Shown: positions 57,605-64,000 of the stretch, piece after piece
Layout of the letters: each line of letters opens with the position of its first letter
Numbering within the stretch: position 1 is the first letter of the stretch
NCBI RefSeq assembly: GCF_041435055.1
Contig: NZ_CP108002.1
Span: forward strand, 5,332,001-5,396,000
DNA from: Streptomyces sp. NBC_00341
GTDB lineage: Bacteria; Actinomycetota; Actinomycetes; Streptomycetales; Streptomycetaceae
DNA length: 64,000 nt
Reading direction: 5' to 3'
The notes under the pieces: generated by a model
The model's database searches: none
Seen by the model: the letters and a program-made list of their open reading frames with translations, nothing else
What the model was told of the DNA's origin: nothing
Program-made: the position numbers and the translations under genes

Positions 57605-58693
57605 TTACGCGGTGGCGCTGTGTGTGACGGCCGGTTCTTCGGTTCGGCAGTCGCGGCAGTGCCCTGGCCCTGTGGCGCGGAAGGCGCGTTCGCAGGTGTC
57701 GCAGTTCTGGAGCGGGATGACGAGGACCTTGCGGCGGGGCGGGGTGAGGTCGGCCGCGCCGGGGAGCGGGGGTGGCAGGAGGGTCGTGATGCGGTGGCGC
57801 AGGAGCTTCGCGGGGTGCTTGACGGGGATCGGGAGGTCGGTGGTGAGCGCGTGGCGGATGGTGTCGGGGTGGCTGTCGCGTTCGAGCCAGGTGGCGATGC
57901 CGGGCGTGAGGGTCGCGATGTCGCCCTCGGTGAGCGTGAGTTGGGGCGCGTGACGGCGTAGGTCGGCCAGGAACGCGGAGGCGGTCCGGTGCAGTTCCCC
58001 GGTGGGTGCGTGCGGCTGGGGGAGCGGTTGGGGCGGAGTCCTGGGCGCGGTGGGCGGCGGTACGTGGACGGGGGCAGGCGGCGCGGGTGGGGTGGCGGCC
58101 TCGCGTGGTGGTGGGGCGGCGGGTGTCGTCGGCGATTTACGGGGTCGGGGCCGGGTCTTTGGAGCGGTCGTCGTGGACGGCTTGGCGCCGGGCTGGTTGT
58201 ACGACACCGTGCGCGTGACCATGCGTCCGCTGGGGAGGCGTACGCGGCTGCGATGCAGGTAGCCCTCCGCTTCCAGCTCGTGCAGGGCGGCCGTGATACG
58301 GGCCTCGCTCTCCGGGAATCGGTCGGTGAGCACCTTGATGCCGACCTTCGCCCCGGCGGGCAGCGACTGGATGTGCGCGGCGAGGCCGATCGCGACGAGG
58401 GACAGCTCGTGGTGCTGGGCGAGGTGGTTGCCGATGACCGTGAAGCCGGAGGCGTGGCGGGTGTTGACGTGGATGACGCCGGATGTCGGCGTGACGTCGG
58501 GCCGGGTGCCGGGGGAGCCGGGCGGGGCGCACGGAGGCGCGATAACCTGCTGGGTATCCATCGGGAAGATCTCTACTTCCTCGTGGTCAGGCCCCTGGTT
58601 GAGATTCGCGTCTCGCCGGGGGCCGTCTCGTTCTGTGGTTGTCGCGGCGAGCATATGCCAGCCAACCCGGGCCAAATCCAGCTCAGTTGTCAT
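57605..58693 (-). CDS. Winged-helix DNA-binding protein with Pro-rich linker and C-terminal CxxC motif
   Basis: 362 residues. Residues 75-170 hold a helix-turn-helix: LSLVAIGLAAHIQSLPAG, KVGIKVLTDRFPESEARITA and EAEGYLHRSRVRLPSGRMVT, similar to replication-initiator or MarR-like wings. Residues 175-230 are a Pro/Ala/Thr linker. A second helical domain follows, and the end has CDTCERAFRATGPGHCRDC, a zinc-ribbon pattern. This architecture is common in Streptomyces but has no proven role. Starts at 58693 or, less extended, at 58561. Confidence 0.78.
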   Translation of the reverse strand: MTTELDLARVGWHMLAATTTERDGPRRDANLNQGPDHEEVEIFPMDTQQVIAPPCAPPGSPGTRPDVTPTSGVIHVNTRHASGFTVIGNHLAQHHELSLVAIGLAAHIQSLPAGAKVGIKVLTDRFPESEARITAALHELEAEGYLHRSRVRLPSGRMVTRTVSYNQPGAKPSTTTAPKTRPRPRKSPTTPAAPPPREAATPPAPPAPVHVPPPTAPRTPPQPLPQPHAPTGELHRTASAFLADLRRHAPQLTLTEGDIATLTPGIATWLERDSHPDTIRHALTTDLPIPVKHPAKLLRHRITTLLPPPLPGAADLTPPRRKVLVIPLQNCDTCERAFRATGPGHCRDCRTEEPAVTHSATA

Positions 58694-58858
58694 ATGTCAC
58701 CCGTGTGAGTGACGCAGGTCAGGACGGGGTCGGGTGGGGTTTGGGTGGGTTGTTTTCCCGAGTTCTTTAAAAGCCTTTAGGCGTCGTGGCCGGCCGCGTC
58801 GCGGCTCACCGGGTCGTGGCCGATGGGGTCGTGGGCGCCCGCGACCCGGTGGGTTCGG

Positions 58859-59284
58859 TCACGGTACGAGGTCGAGCTCCGCCCAGACCGTCTTGCGCGG
58901 GACCGGGCCCGGGACGATGCCCCAGCGGTCGGCGAGGGCCTCGACGATGAGCAGACCGCGCCCGCTCTCCGCGTACGGCTCCGGGATCGCCGCGACGGGC
59001 AGGCGGTCCCCGCGGGTGTCGGTGACCTCGATCCGCAGCCGATCGGCCGTGTCCACGGCGAGGCGCAGTTGGAAGTCCCGGCCCGGCACGCGGCCGTGGA
59101 CCGTGGCGTTGGCGGCGAGCTCCGCGACGATGTGCGCGGCCGCCTCGGACGGCAGGCCCCAGAGCCCGAGGTGGGCCACAGCGAGGAGGCGGGCGAGCCG
59201 GGCGCCCCGGCGGGTGGGGGAGAGCCGCACGGTGAACGTGCGCTCGCGGGTGGGGTGTTGGGGGGCGGCGGTTTTCTGGTTCAC
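58859..59284 (-). CDS. RsbW-like ATP-binding protein (anti-sigma-type HATPase)
   Basis: 141 residues. Only the GHKL ATPase fold is present: AAAHIVAELAANATVHGRVP (N box), IEVTDTRGDRLPV (G1 box) and ESGRGLLIVEALADRWGI (G2 box). There is no His-phosphotransfer domain, so it resembles Streptomyces anti-sigma kinases of the RsbW group. A GTG start was chosen because homology begins at about that point; the open frame continues upstream into the divergent XRE gene. Divergent from the XRE/DUF397 pair, a common combination. Confidence 0.85.
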   Translation of the reverse strand: MNQKTAAPQHPTRERTFTVRLSPTRRGARLARLLAVAHLGLWGLPSEAAAHIVAELAANATVHGRVPGRDFQLRLAVDTADRLRIEVTDTRGDRLPVAAIPEPYAESGRGLLIVEALADRWGIVPGPVPRKTVWAELDLVP

Positions 59285-59447
59285 GTCACTCAGCGTGGCC
59301 GTTCCTGCGTACTCTGCCCAGTGACGAAGCCCTTGCGTACGGTGATTGTCCCGGGCTTGTCCAGCGCTGTCCCGGCTGTCCGGAGTGACGTGCAGGGAAC
59401 AGAGGCGGTTGAGGAAGAACGGCACGCACGTCGGAAGTGGGGCACGG

Positions 59448-60323
59448 ATGAGTGTGGACGGGACCGGTACGGAGCAGGGCGGCGGCGCGGACGAGCCCGG
59501 TTGGGACGTCGATCCCGATGACGAGTCCGGCGTCGCGGTCGTTGCCGCCGTGGGCCGCCAGATCAAGGCCTGGCGGGAAGCGGCCGGGATGCGGGCCGCC
59601 GAGTTCGGGGCGGCGCTCGGTTACGGGGAGGACCTGGTCTACAAGGTCGAGGGCGGGCGCCGTATCCCCCGGCCCGAGTTCCTGGACCGGGCGGACGACT
59701 TGGTGGGCGCGGGCGGCAAGCTCGCCGCGATGAAGCGGGATCTGGCGGAGGTGCGGTACCCGAAGAAGGTCCGGGAGCTGGCGAAAATGGAGGAGCGGGC
59801 GGTTGAGATGGGGTTGTACAGCAACCACAACATCCACGGCCTGTTGCAGACGCCGGAATATGCGCGGGCCCTGTTCGAGATGAGGCGACCCGCGTACTCG
59901 GAGGAAGAAGTGGAGCGGGTGTTGGCCGCGCGGATGGCCAGGCAGCGCATTTTCGAGAGGTCGCCCGCTCCCACGCTCAGCTTCGTGCAGGAGGAGGTGA
60001 CCCTGCGTCGTCCTATTGGGGGGACACTGGTGTTGCGTCGACAGCTCGAACGGCTGCTGGAGATCGGACAGTTGCGGAATGTCGAGATTCAGGTGATGCC
60101 GACAAGCTGCGAGGACCACGCCGGAATGGACGGCGGGGTTGAGGTATTGAAGTTCGAGGATGGCACTGCGGTGGGGCGGTCGGATGGCGCCTTCGCAGGT
60201 CGGCCGGTGTTCGATCCGAAGCAGCTCCGAATCCTTGAGCTGCGCTGTGGGATGATCCGGGCCCAGGCTCTCCCGCCAGGAGAGTCGCTGGCCTTCATCG
60301 AGCAACTGCGGGGAGAGACATGA
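59448..60323 (+). CDS. XRE-family regulator with DUF5753 ligand domain
   Basis: 291 residues. Helix-turn-helix at 25-85: VGRQIKAWREAAGMRAAEFG then LGYGEDLVYKVEGGRRIPRP. The DUF5753 domain (about 105-285) reads SNHNIHGLLQTPEYARALFE and IQVMPTSCEDHAGMDGGVEV. Such proteins, paired with a small DUF397 protein, act like BldB/WhiJ-type developmental switches in Streptomyces. Start at ATG 59448; earlier codons lie in the divergent promoter region. Confidence 0.9.
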   Translation: MSVDGTGTEQGGGADEPGWDVDPDDESGVAVVAAVGRQIKAWREAAGMRAAEFGAALGYGEDLVYKVEGGRRIPRPEFLDRADDLVGAGGKLAAMKRDLAEVRYPKKVRELAKMEERAVEMGLYSNHNIHGLLQTPEYARALFEMRRPAYSEEEVERVLAARMARQRIFERSPAPTLSFVQEEVTLRRPIGGTLVLRRQLERLLEIGQLRNVEIQVMPTSCEDHAGMDGGVEVLKFEDGTAVGRSDGAFAGRPVFDPKQLRILELRCGMIRAQALPPGESLAFIEQLRGET

Positions 60324-60529
60324 GCAGCGAGACCTCTGCCGGGGGCGCTTCCGAGCTGGACTGGTTCAAGAGCAGCTACAGCAGCAGCAGCGAGGGGGAC
60401 TCTTGCGTCGAGGTCGCCGCCACCCCCGGCACAGTGCACGTGCGCGATTCCAAGAACCTGCCGGGGCCACGTCTCTCCTTCGCGGCGGGCGCTTGGGCGG
60501 GCTTCGTTCCGTACGCCTCCGGCCGCTGA
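60320..60529 (+). CDS. DUF397 small protein
   Basis: 69 residues, full length for DUF397: LDWFKSSYSSSSEGDSCVEV, then VHVRDSKNLPGPRLSFAAGA and AWAGFVPY. It overlaps the XRE stop by four bases. Proteins of this type are partners of the upstream XRE regulator and modulate its DNA binding. Confidence 0.92.
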   Translation: MSSETSAGGASELDWFKSSYSSSSEGDSCVEVAATPGTVHVRDSKNLPGPRLSFAAGAWAGFVPYASGR

Positions 60530-60579
60530 CCCCCCTTACGTAGGCCCGCCTCGGGCCCGGCGCGGGAGCGCAGCCGTTT

Positions 60580-62832
60580 TCAGGCGGCCCCGTCCGCGAA
60601 TGCCGCGTCCCCGCTCGATCGCAGCGCGGGCAGCCCCACCGGCGCCAGCGACGCGTCCCGGATTCCGCGCAGCAGCTCCGCCCCGATCTCCGCGAGACGT
60701 GGCCCGTCCGGCGGGGTCGCGCCCAGGCCGATCGCGTACCCCGTGCGGCCGTCGGCCGTGACCGGGTGCGGCCAGACGCGGCAGTCGGCGGCGCCCGCCT
60801 CGGCGAGGGCGGCGGTCAGGGCGAGGAGCCTGCCGCGCAGTCGGCCCTCTTCCGGGCCGGGGTGTGCGGAGGCGAGGGCCCAGGAGGTGTGGCCGTCCCG
60901 CAGCGCGGGCGGGGCGCAGAGAAGGGGACGGGGGTCGTCACCGTCCTCCGCCGACTCCAGGATTTCCCAGGCGCGGTACAGCTCGGCGGCGAGGAGATCG
61001 CGGCCGGCAGCCGAGACCTGCGTGGTGCAGGAACGTACCGGAGCGGTGGGGGTCAGCACCGTGACCGGGTCGCCGGTCGCCGCAGCCCCGCCCACCGGCT
61101 CGTCCCAGTCCCACGCCGCCCAGGTCGCGAAGAAGCGCCGGAGCAGTACGAGGGGCGGCAGGTCGCCCGACTCGTGCGCGGTACGGGCGGCGAGGACGGC
61201 CCAGGCCAGGCCTGGCAGCCCGCCGCAGGGTGCGGAGTCCAGGCCCCGGGCCCGCGCCCAGGCCTTGGCGTCCCGGGCGAGGGACGCGAAGGCCGCCCCG
61301 TGGGGTTCCGCCGCCGCGAGTACCGCCGCCGCGTCGCTCACCGCGCTCAGCGCGGTCGCCGCCGCCTCGCCCAGTTCTGCGCGGTGGGCGACCGCGTCGG
61401 CCGGGGAGAGCGACCCCGTCGCCACCGTGACCAGGTCGATGCTCAGCCCGTCCAGGCGGAGGCGCAGGCCGGGCACCCGGGCGCCCGTCACCTCGCGCAC
61501 GTCCCGGGCCTCGGGGAGCGTGGCGGCCAGCCGTTGCCGCAGCTCCGCCGGACCGGGTGCGCCGGGCAGCGCGGCCACCAGGTCCAGGTCCGCGTCCGGC
61601 AGCGCGCAGCCCATGCGCCGGGAGCCGACGACGTGGACCCGGGCGCCTGGGAGGGCGGCGGCGACCCGTTCCGCGAGTCCGTCGGTTGCCGCTGGTACCG
61701 GCGGGCCCAGCTCCACCCGTACCCCGTAGTGGTCGGAGATGTAGAGACCCTCCGGGCCCGGGGCGTCGCCGGTCAGCTCCGCCGTCCGCGCCCGCAGCCG
61801 GTCCGTGCGCAGCAGCACCCGGTCCAGCCGGGAGGCGCGGCCGGAGAGGGAGGAGACGGCCGCCAGGGGGTTCGCGGACGGGTCGAAGGTCGGGGTCGCG
61901 TCGGCGGGGCCGTGGACCTGGTGCCACGCGTCCGTCATCGCCAGCCGGGTCTGCGGGCGGTCGCCGCCGTCGTTGAAGTCCCCTACGAGCAGCACCTCGC
62001 CCTCGACACCGGCCAACCCCGTTGCCAGATCGGCCAGTTCGCTGTCGCGGCGGGCCGCACCTGCGGGGGAGTGGTCGCTGCTGAGGTGAGTCACGGCCAC
62101 CGTGACCGGGCAGCCGTCGGCCGTCTCCACCACGGCTGCCGCCACCGCCTTGTGCGGGCCGAGGACGTGCAGCCCCGCCTCGCGTACGGGGAGCCGGCTG
62201 AGCAGCAGCAGACCGCAGTCCGCCACGTCCCGGCCCGCCGGTTCCGTGGCGAGCGTGTATCCGTCGCGCACCCAGCCGCTCCCCAGCAGCAGATCCAGCA
62301 GCGCGGGCTCCGCCTCCTGGAGCGCGATGACGTCCGCGTCCGCCGCGTGCAGTGCGTCGAGCAGCAGGGGGCGGCGGCGGGCCGTGTCGATCCGGTCGGC
62401 GTCGTACCGGTCCCAGAGGGTGTTCCAGGTCAGCACGGTCACGGAACCGGCATCGGCCCGGCTCGCCTGCCCGGCCGGTGCCGGTTCCCAGGTCTCTGTA
62501 GAAGGTGTCGGTTCCCAGCTGCCAGTAGAAGGGGAGTACACGTGCGGGGTGCGGGACGTGAAGTAAGGGGACGGGAGCCTGCGCGGCGTGCGTATCCGGC
62601 CCGCGTCCGTCGCGTCGATCCGGTCGGTGCCCGTGGACCGGTCCCACACCACCTCGCCGTCGGCCTCGAAGAACAGCACCCGGTGCCAGGGGATGTCCCC
62701 GCCCGGGGTGAACCGTTCCAGCGGCACCCGCTTGGGGTCCCGGCCGCGCTGGGCGACGCCCAGGACGAAGCGGGCCGGGTCGAACCGGGGGTCCCAGCGG
62801 ACCCGGTGGTAGATGTCCTCGCTCGTGCGCAT
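60580..62832 (-). CDS. MJ1316(DUF504)-EEP nuclease-poly(A)-polymerase-like fusion
   Basis: 750 residues in three parts. Residues 1-72 are an MJ1316/DUF504 domain (IYHRVRWDPRFDPARFVLGV, IPWHRVLFFEADGEVVWDRS), thought to recognise RNA ends. Residues 130-375 are an endonuclease/exonuclease/phosphatase fold with all classical residues: Asn137, Glu173 in LQEAEP, His249, Asp285 and Asn287 in GDFND, Asp337, and the Asp367-His368 pair in SDHYG. Residues 385-740 are a nucleotidyltransferase like eukaryotic poly(A) polymerase: GSRRMG, Asp415/Asp417 in DADLDLV, Asp466, PGLAWAVLAARTA, and LTPTAPVRSCTTQV matching the PAP ITPAYPQQNST region. The catalytic residues look complete in both enzymes. ATG shares one base with the stop of the upstream kinase gene. 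Probable role: RNA end trimming and tailing. Confidence 0.88.
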   Translation of the reverse strand: MRTSEDIYHRVRWDPRFDPARFVLGVAQRGRDPKRVPLERFTPGGDIPWHRVLFFEADGEVVWDRSTGTDRIDATDAGRIRTPRRLPSPYFTSRTPHVYSPSTGSWEPTPSTETWEPAPAGQASRADAGSVTVLTWNTLWDRYDADRIDTARRRPLLLDALHAADADVIALQEAEPALLDLLLGSGWVRDGYTLATEPAGRDVADCGLLLLSRLPVREAGLHVLGPHKAVAAAVVETADGCPVTVAVTHLSSDHSPAGAARRDSELADLATGLAGVEGEVLLVGDFNDGGDRPQTRLAMTDAWHQVHGPADATPTFDPSANPLAAVSSLSGRASRLDRVLLRTDRLRARTAELTGDAPGPEGLYISDHYGVRVELGPPVPAATDGLAERVAAALPGARVHVVGSRRMGCALPDADLDLVAALPGAPGPAELRQRLAATLPEARDVREVTGARVPGLRLRLDGLSIDLVTVATGSLSPADAVAHRAELGEAAATALSAVSDAAAVLAAAEPHGAAFASLARDAKAWARARGLDSAPCGGLPGLAWAVLAARTAHESGDLPPLVLLRRFFATWAAWDWDEPVGGAAATGDPVTVLTPTAPVRSCTTQVSAAGRDLLAAELYRAWEILESAEDGDDPRPLLCAPPALRDGHTSWALASAHPGPEEGRLRGRLLALTAALAEAGAADCRVWPHPVTADGRTGYAIGLGATPPDGPRLAEIGAELLRGIRDASLAPVGLPALRSSGDAAFADGAA

Positions 62833-64000
62833 CAGGCCCGGTCCTCCACGGTTGTGCTGCTGCCGATGTACCAGGTGCGGTGCGCCTGGCCCGGGTACGG
62901 GGGGACGAACCGGCGCAGCTGGGAGGCCAGTACCTCCGGGGGCACCGGGTGGGTGCGGCGGGCGTTGCGCGCGGTCAGTTCGTCCTCGCCGGTCCAGGCC
63001 ACGGTGTGGGTGAGCAGCGCGTCCCGGCGGTCGGCGACCGCGTGCACCGGGTTGCGCTGGTGCGGGTTGAGCGAGGTGGCGTCCCAGACCACGGTGGCGC
63101 CGGGGACCAGGGCCGCGTCCAGCCGCCGCAGCCCCTCGCGCAGGACGTCCGCGTTGGCGCTCTGGTCGGCGCGCGAGCCACGGGCGAGGCGCAGGTCGTC
63201 GAGGGATATATAGGTGTCGGTGCCCGGCAGGGCGCGGCCGAAGGTGCTCTTGCCGCTGCCCGACGGGCCGACCAGGTGGATCAGGCGGGGGAAGTTCCCG
63301 TCCCGCCACCGCCAGGTCGCGGCCACCGCCTCCTCCGCGGTGCTGATCCGGCCCAGCGCGTACGCCTGACGGGCCTGCGCCAGGCAGCGGTCCGCGGCGG
63401 CCGGCTCCAGCTCCGCGAACGCCTCCCGGAGCCCGGCCGGCTCGCCCACCTCCTCGGCGTGCAGTCGCGACCACTCCACCTGCTCGCGGGCCTCCGGGCT
63501 CGCGGCCAGGGCGCCGGCCACCGCGTGCAGCACCGGCAGCCGGGCGGCGCGCGACATCCGCGCCAGTCCGCCGCGCCGCTCCTCGTCCGGGTACGGGCGG
63601 TGCAGCGAGGGGGCCAGCCCCACCAGGTCCGCGACGCGGCGGGCGAGCGGCATGCCGAGCGGGCCGGCCAGCGCGGGGGCCAGCGCCGCGCGCCGGGTGC
63701 GGTGCAGCAGGGCGGCCAGCACCCCGGACAGCCGGTCGTCGCCGGTGAGGCCCATCGTGTCCAGGGCGTCGGCCGCCGCGAGGGCGGCGGGTGCGTCACC
63801 GGCCCCGGCCGAAGCGGCGGCGGACGCGTCTGCCGGTGCGTGGCCCGGTCCGTCGGTGCCCGGTCCGGTGCCGACGGCGACGCCGAGCGCCACCGGGTCG
63901 ACCGGGGCGCCCGAGCGCACGTCCCAGAGCGCGGCGGACGGGCCCAGCGCGTTCTCCACCACCGCCGCGTGCATCCAGTGCGTGTCCGTGACGACGTGGC
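62832..64000 (-). CDS. Polynucleotide-kinase-like P-loop protein, N terminus outside window
   Basis: The frame is open to the right edge, so the gene is partial; about 388 codons are visible. The C-terminal 155 residues are a P-loop kinase of T4 Pnkp/bacterial Pnkp type: LIHLVGPSGSGKSTF, TYISLDDLRLARG with the general-base Asp, and VVWDATSLNPHQRNPVHA with the Arg. It ends RRFVPPYPGQAHRTWYIG. The middle is helical with a VLAALLHRTRRA segment of unclear fold. Upstream residues DTHWMHAAVVENALGP may belong to a ligase domain. It is co-translated with the fusion gene. Confidence 0.82.
   Translation of the reverse strand, partial: HVVTDTHWMHAAVVENALGPSAALWDVRSGAPVDPVALGVAVGTGPGTDGPGHAPADASAAASAGAGDAPAALAAADALDTMGLTGDDRLSGVLAALLHRTRRAALAPALAGPLGMPLARRVADLVGLAPSLHRPYPDEERRGGLARMSRAARLPVLHAVAGALAASPEAREQVEWSRLHAEEVGEPAGLREAFAELEPAAADRCLAQARQAYALGRISTAEEAVAATWRWRDGNFPRLIHLVGPSGSGKSTFGRALPGTDTYISLDDLRLARGSRADQSANADVLREGLRRLDAALVPGATVVWDATSLNPHQRNPVHAVADRRDALLTHTVAWTGEDELTARNARRTHPVPPEVLASQLRRFVPPYPGQAHRTWYIGSSTTVEDRA

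Noticed and set aside
55740..60560. An integrated plasmid or prophage
   Set aside because: No integrase, Rep, transfer or phage genes and no direct-repeat ends are visible; only the degenerate tRNA-like sequence hints at old integration.

Overview
The window is chromosomal DNA of a Streptomyces or a very close actinomycete. The evidence is very high GC, third-position G/C in nearly all codons, many GTG starts, 4-nt stop/start overlaps and long GC-rich hairpin terminators. Gene order also matches the conserved Streptomyces block kor / second nuo cluster / rpmG / murB / secE-nusG / rplKA / rplJL-rpoBC / rpsLG-fusA-tuf. I recall this as roughly the SCO4594-SCO4662 region of S. coelicolor; that is from memory, not from a search.

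Region 1 (1-9.4 kb): the tail of an HxlR regulator, a KimA-like potassium importer, korBA (2-oxoglutarate:ferredoxin oxidoreductase), and a NarL-type response regulator with two tandem sensor kinases whose catalytic halves are almost identical. Region 2 (9.5-19.7 kb): a ten-gene reduced complex I operon, nuoABCHIJKLMN, with no nuoD, E, F or G. NuoC and NuoN carry unusual repeat insertions. KorAB makes reduced ferredoxin and this set lacks the NADH module, so the region may be a ferredoxin-fed proton pump. That link is inference.

Region 3 (19.8-36 kb): mscL with a Cys-rich tail, htpX, small membrane proteins, an ogt-alkB pair for alkylation repair, yajQ, four tRNA genes (Tyr, Thr, Met, Trp), rpmG, a HadA/HadB-like dehydratase pair, two TetR modules with clear palindromic operators (one with an MFS exporter, one with an NAD(P)-binding protein), murB, adenosine deaminase and an aspartate-type aminotransferase.

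Region 4 (36-55.2 kb): core transcription and translation genes secE, nusG, rplK, rplA, a lipoprotein gene, an L10 leader, rplJ, rplL, rpoB, rpoC, rpsL, rpsG, fusA and tuf. They are split into units by strong hairpins, and one AT-richer membrane-protein gene sits between rpoC and rpsL.

Region 5 (55.2-64 kb): accessory. It holds a GNAT acetyltransferase, a degenerate tRNA-like sequence, hypothetical proteins, an Rpn-like nuclease, a winged-helix protein, an anti-sigma-like ATPase with an XRE/DUF397 pair, and an RNA end-processing cassette at the right edge. That cassette comprises a 750-residue fusion of an MJ1316/DUF504 RNA-repair domain, an EEP nuclease and a eukaryotic-type poly(A)-polymerase-like domain, overlapping by one base a polynucleotide-kinase-like protein cut by the window edge. 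It is my best candidate for an under-described system.

Translation starts were chosen from family alignments in memory and ribosome-binding sites. Promoters and terminators were called by eye.
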